Part shown: piece by piece, positions 7,785 through 16,563 of the stretch | How positions within the stretch are numbered: position 1 is the stretch's first letter | How the letters are laid out: every line of letters starts with the position of its first letter | Assembly: GCA_020832655.1 (NCBI GenBank) | Contig: JAFIEF010000002.1 | Location: forward strand, 62,001 to 126,000 | Length of the DNA stretch: 64,000 nt | Origin: Paracoccaceae bacterium | Lineage (GTDB): Bacteria; Pseudomonadota; Alphaproteobacteria; Rhodobacterales; Rhodobacteraceae | Reading direction: 5' to 3' | Notes under the pieces: generated by a model | The model's input: only the letters and a program-made list of their open reading frames with translations | Told to the model about the DNA's origin: nothing | Database searches by the model: none | Position numbers and translations under genes: made by a program

Positions 7785-8777
7785 ATGAGCTTCAACGCAT
7801 TGCTGGTGACAAAGGATGAAGACGGCAAGACGCATGCCGAAGTCACGCAGATCACCGAAGATCAACTGCCCGAGGGCGATGTCACGGTCGCGGTGGAATA
7901 TTCGACCGTGAACTATAAGGACGGGCTGTGCATCGGCCCCGGTGGCGGGCTGGTGCGGAACTATCCGCATGTGCCGGGGATTGATTTTGCCGGCACGGTC
8001 GAAGCGTCGGATGACCCGCGCTACAAGCCCGGCGACAAGGTGGTGCTGACCGGCTGGCGTGTGGGCGAAGCGCATTGGGGCGGTTATGCGCAGAAAGCCC
8101 GTGTCAAGGCGGATTGGCTTGTGCCGCTGCCGGAAGGGTTGACGACGCAGCAAGCCATGGCGGTGGGCACAGCCGGATTCACTGCGATGCTGGCGGTGAT
8201 GGCGCTGGAGGAACACCGCCTGCGCCCCGGCGATGGCTCGGTTCTGGTCACGGGCGCGGCAGGGGGTGTCGGCTCGGTCGCGGTGGCGCTGTTGGCCGCC
8301 CTTGGGCATGAGGTGGCGGCGGTGACGGGTCGGCCGGAAACGGAAGACTATCTGCGCGGCCTTGGGGCAAGCCAGATCGTGCCGCGCGACATGATCAACG
8401 AAACCGTCAAGCGCCCGCTGGAATCCGAGATATGGGCAGGCTGCGTGGATGCTGTCGGCGGGGCGATGCTGGCACGGGTGCTGGGGCAGATGAAATACCG
8501 CACATCCGTTGCCGCAGTCGGGCTTGCAGGTGGGGCCAATCTGCCCGCCACCGTGATCCCGTTCCTGCTGCGCGGGGTGAACCTGCTGGGGATCGATTCG
8601 GTGCTGCAACCCTATGACAACCGCCTGCGCGCATGGCAGCGCATCGCGCATGACCTGCCGATGGACAAGCTCGACGCGATGATCCAACCCGCCACATTGG
8701 CCGATCTGCCAGCGCTTGGCGCGGATATCCTCAAAGGGCAGGTCAAGGGGCGCGTGGTGGTTGATGTGAACGCATGA
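7785..8777 (+). CDS. acuI: Acrylyl-CoA reductase AcuI (zinc-free MDR family)
   Basis: Reduces acryloyl-CoA to propionyl-CoA with NADPH, detoxifying acrylate from DMSP. It is an MDR oxidoreductase with an N-terminal GroES-like part (STVNYKDGLC, VPGIDFAGTV) and a Rossmann motif VTGAAGGVGSVAV near residue 150. Zinc-ligand cysteines of classic alcohol dehydrogenases are absent. AGGAGGGG precedes two ATGs; the second (7785) has better spacing and gives MSFNALLVTKDEDGK. Position directly after dmdA is the common roseobacter arrangement. Confidence 0.92.
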   Translation: MSFNALLVTKDEDGKTHAEVTQITEDQLPEGDVTVAVEYSTVNYKDGLCIGPGGGLVRNYPHVPGIDFAGTVEASDDPRYKPGDKVVLTGWRVGEAHWGGYAQKARVKADWLVPLPEGLTTQQAMAVGTAGFTAMLAVMALEEHRLRPGDGSVLVTGAAGGVGSVAVALLAALGHEVAAVTGRPETEDYLRGLGASQIVPRDMINETVKRPLESEIWAGCVDAVGGAMLARVLGQMKYRTSVAAVGLAGGANLPATVIPFLLRGVNLLGIDSVLQPYDNRLRAWQRIAHDLPMDKLDAMIQPATLADLPALGADILKGQVKGRVVVDVNA

Positions 8778-8788
8778 TCCTGGGGTGG

Positions 8789-8812
8789 GGCGTGGCCGGA
8801 TGGCCACCGCCC
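8789..8812. terminator. Hairpin between convergent acuI and lactate permease genes
   Basis: GTGGCC and GGCCAC arms, extended by GC pairs with one bulge, form a stem around a GGAT loop in the 39-base convergent gap. There is no T-run, so it is a terminator-like structure only. Confidence 0.4.
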
Positions 8813-8816
8813 TGCC

Positions 8817-10277
8817 TCATCGCGCCATCACGGCCACCGCCAGCGCAACCACCGCGCCGACACCGGCGGCATAGGCCAGCACCGGCGCAAGGGTGCGGGC
8901 CAGAACTTCGCCATCGCGCCCGCTCAGCCCGACTGTTGCGGTTCCCGCAATGATGTTATGCGGCGCAACCGCATTGCCAATCGCCGCCCCCGCGCCCTGC
9001 GCTGCGGCCATCACCGTCACCGGCAGGTCCAGCGCGCGGGCGGTTGCGGCCTGAAACTCTGTGAACAGGATGTTGGATGCCGTGGCAGAGCCGCTGACGA
9101 AGGTGCCCAGCACGCCGATGAAAGGGGCCAGCAGCGGCCAGAGCATGCCTGCCCCGGCGGCGGCCTCGGCGGCCTGGGCGATCAGCCCGCCATGCACCAT
9201 CAGCCGCGCCAGTGTCAGCATCACCCCAAGCGCCAGCGCCACCGGCACCAGCCGCCGAAATGCCGCGCGGGTGGCGGGCAGCAGCAGTGCGCGGCGCCCG
9301 GTCATCAGCACCGCCAGACCCAGCCCCAGCGCCAGCAGGCTGCCGGGGTGATAGAGCGGCGCGATGCCTCCTGCATAGCCCTGCCACTGCCAGCCCAGCC
9401 AAAGCCCCGACAGCGCCTGCTGCACCGGCGTGATCAGCCTTGTGGCCAGCACCAGCGCAAGGATCAGCAGATAGGGCAGGATATCGGCCAGCCGCCAGCC
9501 TTGCCCGCCCTGCCGCCCCTTGCGGCGCAGCACCAGCGCAAAGACTGTGCCGCCGATCAGCGCCCCGCCAAGGCTGGGCAGTTCCGGCCCGGCAAACCAG
9601 GCCAGCGCGCTGGCAGGCAGGGTGAAGCAAAGTGCCGCCAGCAGCGCCAGCCCGACCTGCCCGCGCGACAAGGCCGCCCCCTGCGCCAGCCGCATCACCA
9701 CCAGTGCCAGCAGCATCATCGGCAGGCTGTGCAGCGCCACCGTCCAGCCCGCAAGCATGGGGGCATCGAGGCCCAGAAGCTCGATCTGCGCCAGCGCGGG
9801 CGTGCCCACCGCCCCGAAAGAGACCCCGCCCGCATGCCCCAGCAGCGCCAGCACCACCGCCCGGACCGGCCCGAAGCCCAGCCCCACCAGCAGCGGCGCG
9901 GCCAGCGCGACCGGCGTGCCGAAACCTGCCGCGCCTTCCATGAACAGCCCGAAGAACCACGCGATCAACAATGCCTGCACTGCGCGGTCTTCGCTGATCC
10001 CGGCCAGCGCCAGCCGCAGGCGATCCAGCGCGCCGCTGCGTGCCTGCACTTCATAGATGACAAGGGCAGGCAGGATGATCCACAAGATCACGGCAGTGCT
10101 GCTGGCGGCTTCCAGCGCCACGCCCGCCAGCAATTCGCCGCCCAGCCGATCCGTGCCCCACAGCACCGCCAGCGCCACGCCCAGACCCGCCAGCCCGGCC
10201 AGCGCCGCGCGCCAATGCAGCGCCGCCATTGCCACCACGACGACCAGAATCGGCAGGCTTGCCAGCAGGGCGGGCAT
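8817..10277 (-). CDS. lldP: L-lactate permease family transporter (LctP/LldP)
   Basis: A 486-residue polytopic membrane protein that imports or exports lactate with protons. Family blocks visible include LFMEGAAGFGTPVALAAPLLVGLGF, seen here in its GAAGFGTPVALAAPLL core, GHAGGVSFGAVGTPALAQIE and, near the end, FVSGSATASNILFTEFQ followed by AIGNAVAPHNIIAG. About 12-14 hydrophobic helices are apparent. The ATG at 10277 begins the first helix; a longer frame upstream lies inside the dehydrogenase gene. Its start is one base from the ldhA stop, so the two genes form an operon. Confidence 0.92.
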   Translation of the reverse strand: MPALLASLPILVVVVAMAALHWRAALAGLAGLGVALAVLWGTDRLGGELLAGVALEAASSTAVILWIILPALVIYEVQARSGALDRLRLALAGISEDRAVQALLIAWFFGLFMEGAAGFGTPVALAAPLLVGLGFGPVRAVVLALLGHAGGVSFGAVGTPALAQIELLGLDAPMLAGWTVALHSLPMMLLALVVMRLAQGAALSRGQVGLALLAALCFTLPASALAWFAGPELPSLGGALIGGTVFALVLRRKGRQGGQGWRLADILPYLLILALVLATRLITPVQQALSGLWLGWQWQGYAGGIAPLYHPGSLLALGLGLAVLMTGRRALLLPATRAAFRRLVPVALALGVMLTLARLMVHGGLIAQAAEAAAGAGMLWPLLAPFIGVLGTFVSGSATASNILFTEFQAATARALDLPVTVMAAAQGAGAAIGNAVAPHNIIAGTATVGLSGRDGEVLARTLAPVLAYAAGVGAVVALAVAVMAR

Positions 10278-10278
10278 C

Positions 10279-11277
10279 TTAATCGGGCAGCGTAACAGGG
10301 TGCAGCGCCGCGCCGTCGCGCTGGAAGCTGGTGATATTGGCGATGGTGGTTTCGGCAATCGCGCGCAACGCCTCGCGGGTGAAAAAGCCCTGATGGCCGG
10401 TGATCAGCACATTGGGGAAGGTCAGAAGCCGCGCGAAGACATCATCGGCGATATAGCTTTGCGACAAATCCTCGAAGAACAGATCCCCCTCTTCCTCATA
10501 GACATCCAGCCCCAGCGCGCCGATCTGCCCGGATTTCAGCCCGCGAATGACCGCGCGCGTATCCACCACTGCCCCGCGCGAGGTGTTGACCAGCATCACA
10601 CCCGGCTTCATCCTGGCGATTGCCTGATCGTTGATCAGATGATGTGTGGCCGGCGTCAGCGGGCATTGCAGCGTGATGATGTCGGAACGCGACAGCAATT
10701 CGGCCATATCGACATAGCGCACGCCCTGCGCCTCGCATTCCGCACTGGGTTGGGGGTCGCTGGCCAGAACCTCGCAGCCAAAGCCCTTCAGGATCCGCGC
10801 CAGCACCGTGCCGATCAGCCCGGTGCCGACGATCCCCGCCACCTTGCCATTGATGTCGAAGCCCATCAGCCCGTCGAGCGCGAAATTCCCTTCGCGCACG
10901 CGGTTGAAGGCGCGGTGGGTCTTGCGGTTCAGCGTCAGGATCAGCGCAAGCGTGTGCTCTGCCACGGCATGGGGCGAATAGGCGGGCACGCGGGCAACAG
11001 TAATCCCGGCCTGCTGCGCTGCGCGCAGATCGACATGGTTGAACCCGGCCGAACGCAGCGCGATCAGCCGCACCCCCATTGCCGACAGCGCCCCGACCAC
11101 CTCGGCCCCCAGATCATCATTGACGAAGGCGCAGACAGCCTGCGCCCCTTCGGCCAGTCGCGCGGTATCGGCATTCAGCCGCGCTTCGTGAAATTGCAGC
11201 GACAGATCGGTTCCGCTGGCCGCATCGCTCAGGAAGACCAGATCATGCGGCTTGGCGCTGAAGATATCGATCCGCAT
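10279..11277 (-). CDS. ldhA: D-lactate dehydrogenase (2-hydroxyacid dehydrogenase family)
   Basis: NAD-dependent D-2-hydroxyacid dehydrogenase, probably reducing pyruvate to D-lactate. The Rossmann motif GIVGTGLIGTVLA lies near residue 147. The catalytic set is visible: Arg in NTSRGAVVDT, Glu in LDVYEEEGDLFFED and His in ITGHQGFFT. The DLFFED and GHQGFFT blocks are typical of LdhA rather than phosphoglycerate dehydrogenase. It is first in a two-gene unit with lactate permease, suggesting fermentative lactate formation and exchange. Confidence 0.92.
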   Translation of the reverse strand: MRIDIFSAKPHDLVFLSDAASGTDLSLQFHEARLNADTARLAEGAQAVCAFVNDDLGAEVVGALSAMGVRLIALRSAGFNHVDLRAAQQAGITVARVPAYSPHAVAEHTLALILTLNRKTHRAFNRVREGNFALDGLMGFDINGKVAGIVGTGLIGTVLARILKGFGCEVLASDPQPSAECEAQGVRYVDMAELLSRSDIITLQCPLTPATHHLINDQAIARMKPGVMLVNTSRGAVVDTRAVIRGLKSGQIGALGLDVYEEEGDLFFEDLSQSYIADDVFARLLTFPNVLITGHQGFFTREALRAIAETTIANITSFQRDGAALHPVTLPD

Positions 11278-11451
11278 GACATACCTCGCTGTTCTGTTGC
11301 GTCAGCCCCGACGTGGCCCCGACCGGCCCCGCCACGACAATTCTGCACTGCAATATAGGCATGAGTCGGATTTGACGACAACTCTGTCAGTTTCCAGCAA
11401 GGCATGGCCCCGGCGCGCCCGCTATCATGGCGCTGACACAGGGGATGGATC

Positions 11452-12702
11452 ATGCGCTATTCGGGTTTTCGCGTTCTCAAGGAAGCACTCAGCGGCCATA
11501 AGGGCTGGCGACCGCTCTGGCGCAGCCCCGACCCGCAGCCCGCCTATGACATCGTCATTGTCGGCGGGGGCGGGCATGGGCTGGCTACGGCCTATTATCT
11601 GGCGCGAGAGTTTCGCCAGCACCGCATCGCGGTGATCGAAAAGGGCTGGATCGGCGGCGGCAATGTCGGGCGCAACACCACGATCATTCGCTCGAACTAC
11701 CTGCTTGATGGGAATGAACCGTTTTACGAATATTCGCTTAAGCTGTGGGAAGGGCTGGAGCAGGAGCTGAACTATAACGCGATGGTCAGCCAGCGCGGCA
11801 TTGTGAACCTGTTCCATTCTGATGCCCAGCGCGATGCCTATATCCGGCGCGGCAATGCCATGATCCTGCATGGCGCCGATGCGGAACTGCTCGATCTTGC
11901 AGCGCTGCGCCGCGAATACCCGTTTGTGGATTTCGACAATGCCCGCTTTCCCATCAAGGGCGGGCTGGCGCAGCGCCGCGGCGGCACCGTGCGCCATGAT
12001 GCGGTCGCCTGGGGCTATGCGCGCGCAGCCGATGCGCTGGGGGTGGACATCATCCAGAATTGTCAGGTCACGGGATTTCGCATCGAAAACGGCCGCTGCC
12101 TGGGCGTCGAGACCGCGCGCGGCCATATCGGCGCGGGCAAGGTGGGGGTCGCGGTGGCGGGCAGTTCCAGCCGCGTGATGGCGCAGGCGGGGCTGCGCCT
12201 GCCGATCGAATCCCATGTCCTGCAAGCCTTTGTCAGCGAGGGGCTGAAACCGGTGCTGCCCGGTGTCATCACCTTTGGCGCGGGGCATTTCTATTGCAGC
12301 CAGTCCGACAAGGGCGGGCTGGTCTTTGGCGGCGATCTCGACGGCTACAACTCTTACGCCCAGCGCGGCAATCTGCCGGTGATCGAGGATGTCGCAGAAG
12401 GCGGCATGGCGCTGTTTCCCGGTCTTGGCCGGGTGCGACTGCTGCGCGCCTGGGGGGGCGTGATGGATATGTCGATGGATGGCTCGCCGATCATCGACCG
12501 CACCCCGGTCGAGCAGCTCTATTTCAATGGTGGCTGGTGCTATGGCGGGTTCAAGGCCACGCCCGCCGCGGGGATGTGCTTCGCGCATCTTCTGGCCACG
12601 GACAGCCCGCATCCCACCGCCACCGCCTATCGTCTTGACCGCTTCGCGCGCGGCTTCATGATCGACGAAAAGGGCATGGGCGCGCAGCCCAATCTGCACT
12701 GA
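11452..12702 (+). CDS. soxB: Sarcosine oxidase-type beta subunit (SoxB family), probable N-methylglutamate dehydrogenase MgdA
   Basis: FAD-containing amine-oxidising subunit. The dinucleotide motif IVIVGGGGHGLATAYYLA lies near residue 35, with the flavin-attachment region NVGRNTTIIRSNYL and a DAO-type C-terminus (DMSMDGSPIIDRTP, NGGWCYGGFKATPA). Heterotetrameric sarcosine oxidase and N-methylglutamate dehydrogenase share this subunit family and the order B-D-A-G. The neighbouring mgsABC-like and type III glutamine synthetase genes favour N-methylglutamate dehydrogenase. No folD, purU or glyA accompanies it, as often seen with sarcosine oxidase. Family is certain; the substrate is inferred. 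Confidence 0.93.
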   Translation: MRYSGFRVLKEALSGHKGWRPLWRSPDPQPAYDIVIVGGGGHGLATAYYLAREFRQHRIAVIEKGWIGGGNVGRNTTIIRSNYLLDGNEPFYEYSLKLWEGLEQELNYNAMVSQRGIVNLFHSDAQRDAYIRRGNAMILHGADAELLDLAALRREYPFVDFDNARFPIKGGLAQRRGGTVRHDAVAWGYARAADALGVDIIQNCQVTGFRIENGRCLGVETARGHIGAGKVGVAVAGSSSRVMAQAGLRLPIESHVLQAFVSEGLKPVLPGVITFGAGHFYCSQSDKGGLVFGGDLDGYNSYAQRGNLPVIEDVAEGGMALFPGLGRVRLLRAWGGVMDMSMDGSPIIDRTPVEQLYFNGGWCYGGFKATPAAGMCFAHLLATDSPHPTATAYRLDRFARGFMIDEKGMGAQPNLH

Positions 12703-12712
12703 GCCTTTCATG

Positions 12713-12734
12713 TTTCATCTTGCCAAAAATACTC
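12713..12734. repeat. Short intergenic repeat motif, copy 1
   Basis: tttcatcttgcc followed by aaaaatactc lies in the 75-base gap between the beta and delta subunit genes. A diverged copy occurs at 62780-62800. I recall similar motifs as frequent in intergenic DNA of this family. Confidence 0.5.
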
Positions 12735-12777
12735 AGACACCCCGCCGCGACCCGGCGCAACGCTTGCGAGAGCAGCC

Positions 12778-13065
12778 ATGATCATCGACCATCCATTGCT
12801 TGGCCCCTGTGACGCGCAGGAATTCACCTATAAGGGCGATGCCTGCCTGATCGACCGCCCCGAGGGGCTAGGCGACGGGGCCGAGGCGGCATTTCACGAC
12901 TATGCCTATCTGCGCGACAACCCGGCCGGGCTGCATCGCGAACTTTGGTTTCACGAACAGGGCGACCGGTCCTGGCTGGTGGTCACGCGCAACACCCTGA
13001 CGCATGAGATTGTCGGGGTCGAACTGGCGCGCGATGTCGCGCGCAGCAGGGGGCGGGGCAGATGA
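12778..13065 (+). CDS. soxD: Sarcosine oxidase-type delta subunit (SoxD family), probable MgdB
   Basis: A small 95-residue subunit that, in the characterised sarcosine oxidase, coordinates a zinc ion and stabilises the complex. Family blocks FTYKGDACLIDRP, RELWFHEQGDRSWLVVTRNT and HEIVGVELAR are visible. In this copy the N-terminal Cys/His pattern begins HPLLGPCDAQEF. Its stop overlaps the alpha-subunit start by four bases (ATGA), supporting assembly of one complex. Confidence 0.92.
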   Translation: MIIDHPLLGPCDAQEFTYKGDACLIDRPEGLGDGAEAAFHDYAYLRDNPAGLHRELWFHEQGDRSWLVVTRNTLTHEIVGVELARDVARSRGRGR

Positions 13066-16007
13066 GGCTGAAAACCGGCGGGCAGATCGACCGCAGCACG
13101 GCGCTGCGTTTCCAGTTTGACGGGCGCGACTATTGCGGCCATCCCGGCGACACGCTGGCCTCGGCGCTGATGGCCAATGGCGTGCGGTTGATGGGGCGGT
13201 CGTTCAAATATCACCGCCCGCGCGGGGTGCTGAGCGCGGGCAGTGAAGAACCCAATGCGCTGGTCATGCTGCGCAGCGGTGGGCGGTGCGAACCCAATAG
13301 CCGCGCCACTGTGGCAGAGCTGTTCGATGGGCTTCAGGCGCGCTCGCAAAACGCCTGGCCGGGGCTGAAATTCGACGCGCTGGCGATCAATGACCGGCTG
13401 TCCAATTTCCTGACGGCGGGGTTTTACTACAAAACCTTCATGTGGCCCGCCGCCTTCTGGGAAAAGCTATATGAGCCGATGATCCGGCGCGCCGCAGGGC
13501 TGGGGGCAATCACCACTGCCCCGGACCCCGACGCTTATGACAAGGGCTTTCTGCATTGTGATCTTCTGGTGATCGGGGCCGGTCCGGCGGGGCTGATGGC
13601 GGCGCTGACCGCCGCGCGCGCGGGTGCGCGGGTGATCCTGGCGGATGAGGATTTCCGCATGGGCGGGCGGCTCAATGCCGAAAGCTACGGCATCGACGAC
13701 ATCGCCGGGGCCGACTGGGCCGCGCAGGCGGTGGCCGAACTTGCCAGCCTGCCCAATATCCGCCTGATGTCGCGCACAACCGTCATTGGCGCGTTTGATC
13801 ACGGCATTTATGGCGCGGTAGAGCGTGTCGCCGACCACCTGCCCACCCCGCCCGAGGGCAAGCCGCGCCAGATATTGTGGCGGATCTATTCGAAACGCGC
13901 GATCCTGTGCGCGGGCGCGCTGGAACGCCCGATTGCTTTTGCGAATAATGACCGCCCCGGCATCCTGAGTGCTGGCGCGCTGCGCGCCTATGCCAATCGC
14001 TGGGCGGTTTCCCCGGCCGAGAGTGTCGCTGTGTTCACCAATAATGATGACGGGCACCGCACAGCGGCCGATCTGGTCGCGCGCGGGGTCAAGCTGGCCG
14101 CGCTGATCGACACGCGCGCGGATGCGCCGCACTGCCCCGGCGTCGAGCTTCTGGCAGGCGCGCAGGTCACCGATACAAGCGGGCGGCTGGGGCTGCGTGC
14201 GATCACGGTGCGGCTGGCCAATGGCCAGGCCCGCAAGCTCAAGGTCGGCGCGCTGGGCGTTTCGGGCGGCTGGAACCCCAATCTTGCCCTGACCTGCCAC
14301 CAGCGCGCGCGCCCGCTCTGGGATGATGCGATTGCCGCTTTTGTCCCTGGCCCCGATCTGCCATCGGGCATGGCTGTAGCAGGGGCCGCAACAGGGGCGT
14401 TCAGCACCCATGCCGCGCTTGCGGGCGGGGCAGGGATGGCGATGCAGGCGCTGGCCGATCTGGGCATGACCGGCACTGCGCCTGATCTGCCACGGGCAGA
14501 GGATACCCCCACCCGCATCACCCCGTTCTGGCATGTTGCGGGCAACAAGCGCGCCTGGCTGGATTTGCAGAATGATGTGACCGTGAAGGATGTGAAGCTG
14601 GCCCATCAGGAAGGCTTCCGCGCGGTCGAGCATCTGAAGCGCTACACCACGCTTGGCATGGCCACGGATCAGGGCAAGACCTCTAATATGGGTGGTCTGG
14701 CGGTCATGGCCGAACTGACCGGCCAAAGCATCGCCCAGACCGGCACCACCATCTTCCGCCCGCCCTATACGCCGGTGGCGCTGGGCACGCTGGCAGGGCG
14801 GTTCACCGGCAGGGAATTTCGCCCCACCCGCCTGACACCCAGCCATCACTGGGCCGTCGAACAAGGCGCCGAGTTTGTCGAGGTCGGTCAATGGCTGCGC
14901 GCGCAGTATTTCCCGCGCGCGGGCGAAACCCATTGGCGCGAAAGCGTCGATCGCGAGGTTCTGGCCACGCGCGGTTCGGTCGGGGTGTGCGATGTCACCA
15001 CGTTGGGCAAGATCGACGTGCAGGGCCGCGATGGCGCCGCGTTCCTGAACCGCATCTATTGCAATGGCTTTGCCAAGCTGGCGGTGGGGCGCGTGCGCTA
15101 CGGGGTGATGCTGCGCGAGGACGGCATCGCCTTTGATGACGGAACCGCCGCGCGGTTGGCAGAGGATCATTTCGTCGTCACCACCACCACCGCCAACGCG
15201 GTCCCGGTCTATCGGCACATGGAGTTTGCCCGCCAATGCCTGTGGCCGGACATGGATGTGCAACTGATCTCGACAACCGAAGCCTGGGCGCAATATGCCA
15301 TTGCTGGTCCCAATTCGCGCAAGCTCCTGCAAAAGATCGTCGATGCGGAATTCGATATTTCGAATGACGCCTTCCCCTTCATGGCCTGTGCCGAAATCAC
15401 GGTCTGCAAGGGCTGCCCGGCGCGGCTGTTTCGTATCTCTTTCTCGGGCGAGCTGGCCTATGAGCTGGCGGTGCCCGCGCGTTATGGCGATGCGCTGATC
15501 CGCCGGATCATGGCCGAAGGCGCGGAGTTTGACATCACCCCCTATGGCACTGAAGCGCTGGGCGTGATGCGCATCGAAAAGGGCCATGCTGCTGGCAGCG
15601 AGTTGAACGGCCAGACCACCGCGCTCAATCTGGGGCTGGGTCGTATGGTCAGCACCAGGAAGGACAGCATCGGTGCCGTGCTGTCGCGCCGCGAAGGGTT
15701 GAACATGCCCGACGCGCCGCACCTTGTCGGCCTGCGTCCACTGAACCCGCAATCGCGGATACCGGCAGGCGCGCATCTGCTGGAAATCGGCGCGCAGATG
15801 GTCGCGGCCAATGATCAGGGCTATCTGAGTTCGGCTTGTTATTCGCCCTGCCTGCAATCCTATATCGCGCTGGGCTTCGTCAAGGATGGCCAGAAGCGTC
15901 TGGGCCACAAGCTGCGTGCTCTCAGCCCGCTGACGGGCGAGGATGTCGAGGTCGAGATCGTCTCGCCCCATTTCATTGACCCGCAAGGAGAGCGTCTTCG
16001 TGCATGA
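13062..16007 (+). CDS. soxA: Sarcosine oxidase-type alpha subunit (SoxA family), probable MgdC
   Basis: A 981-residue subunit with three parts. An N-terminal 2Fe-2S-like/ubiquitin-fold segment contains FDGRDYCGHPGDTLASALMANG and GRSFKYHRPRGVL. A central NAD/FAD-type domain has DLLVIGAGPAGLMAALTAARAG near residue 170, here cited only by its GAGPAGLMAAL core. The C-terminal GcvT-like THF-binding domain starts near residue 600 (GVCDVTTLGKIDVQGRDGA, YGTEALGVMRIEKGH). The THF domain captures the released methyl carbon as methylene-THF. It is coupled to the delta and gamma subunit genes by short overlaps. Confidence 0.94.
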   Translation: MRLKTGGQIDRSTALRFQFDGRDYCGHPGDTLASALMANGVRLMGRSFKYHRPRGVLSAGSEEPNALVMLRSGGRCEPNSRATVAELFDGLQARSQNAWPGLKFDALAINDRLSNFLTAGFYYKTFMWPAAFWEKLYEPMIRRAAGLGAITTAPDPDAYDKGFLHCDLLVIGAGPAGLMAALTAARAGARVILADEDFRMGGRLNAESYGIDDIAGADWAAQAVAELASLPNIRLMSRTTVIGAFDHGIYGAVERVADHLPTPPEGKPRQILWRIYSKRAILCAGALERPIAFANNDRPGILSAGALRAYANRWAVSPAESVAVFTNNDDGHRTAADLVARGVKLAALIDTRADAPHCPGVELLAGAQVTDTSGRLGLRAITVRLANGQARKLKVGALGVSGGWNPNLALTCHQRARPLWDDAIAAFVPGPDLPSGMAVAGAATGAFSTHAALAGGAGMAMQALADLGMTGTAPDLPRAEDTPTRITPFWHVAGNKRAWLDLQNDVTVKDVKLAHQEGFRAVEHLKRYTTLGMATDQGKTSNMGGLAVMAELTGQSIAQTGTTIFRPPYTPVALGTLAGRFTGREFRPTRLTPSHHWAVEQGAEFVEVGQWLRAQYFPRAGETHWRESVDREVLATRGSVGVCDVTTLGKIDVQGRDGAAFLNRIYCNGFAKLAVGRVRYGVMLREDGIAFDDGTAARLAEDHFVVTTTTANAVPVYRHMEFARQCLWPDMDVQLISTTEAWAQYAIAGPNSRKLLQKIVDAEFDISNDAFPFMACAEITVCKGCPARLFRISFSGELAYELAVPARYGDALIRRIMAEGAEFDITPYGTEALGVMRIEKGHAAGSELNGQTTALNLGLGRMVSTRKDSIGAVLSRREGLNMPDAPHLVGLRPLNPQSRIPAGAHLLEIGAQMVAANDQGYLSSACYSPCLQSYIALGFVKDGQKRLGHKLRALSPLTGEDVEVEIVSPHFIDPQGERLRA

Positions 16008-16563
16008 TCTGGCCCCGCTGACCCCGCTGGGGGCACCCGCCCCGCATTGTGATGATATCGGCCCGCTGCGCATCGCCGAGACCCCCGATCGGGCGCTGGC
16101 CTCGGTCAGCGCAAGGCTGGGGCAGGAAGCGGCCTGCAAGACCGCGCTTGGTGCCCTGATCGGGGCCGATGCGCCCGATATCGCGCGCTATACCGGTGGC
16201 ACGCCGCTCAATTCTTTCTGGATCGGCCCCCATAGCTGGATGCTGGAAGCCCCCTATGCCGGCCATTCAGACCTGGCCGCACGGGCCAAGGCGCGTCTGG
16301 GCGATTGTGCCAGCGTGACCGATCAGAGCGATGCCTGGGCACGGTTTGATCTGACCGGCGAGGGGATTGCGCGCGTGATGGAACGGCTGTGCAATCTGGA
16401 TTTGGCCGCGATGGCGGCAGGCACAGCGCGGCGCAGCGTGGTTGCGCATATCGGTTGCCATGTCATCGGTCATGACAGCGCGCATGCCACCCTGTATGGC
16501 CCCAGATCATCGGCGCAAAGCCTGCATCAGGCGCTGATCATGGCTGCGAAATCGGTGTTCTGA
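16000..16563 (+). CDS. soxG: Sarcosine oxidase-type gamma subunit (SoxG family), probable MgdD
   Basis: A 187-residue subunit needed for complex assembly. Recognisable features are PLNSFWIGPHSWMLEAP, VTDQSDAWARFDLTGEG and VVAHIGCHVIGHD, giving the gamma-subunit / GcvT-like pattern. The start is GTG at 16000, nine bases after AAGGAG and overlapping the alpha-subunit stop. Its last 26 bases overlap, in the opposite direction, the 3' end of the AraC-type regulator gene. Confidence 0.9.
   Translation: MHDLAPLTPLGAPAPHCDDIGPLRIAETPDRALASVSARLGQEAACKTALGALIGADAPDIARYTGGTPLNSFWIGPHSWMLEAPYAGHSDLAARAKARLGDCASVTDQSDAWARFDLTGEGIARVMERLCNLDLAAMAAGTARRSVVAHIGCHVIGHDSAHATLYGPRSSAQSLHQALIMAAKSVF

Noticed and set aside
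6411-8807. A 798-codon open frame antisense to dmdA and acuI
   Set aside because: It is a shadow of GC-rich coding DNA: His/Arg/Gln-rich, no family motif, no ribosome-binding site, and both sense genes are well supported.
8958-10295. A 445-codon frame antisense to the lactate permease
   Set aside because: Gln/Arg/His-rich sequence is the typical reverse read of Leu/Ala-rich membrane-protein codons.
13467-16139. An 890-codon open frame antisense to the SoxA-type gene
   Set aside because: Same reasoning: biased composition, no domain, and fully overlapped by a clear 981-residue gene.
11452-16563. A plain sarcosine oxidase operon
   Set aside because: Not excluded by subunit sequence, but the adjoining split glutamate synthase and type III synthetase genes make the N-methylglutamate pathway the better reading.
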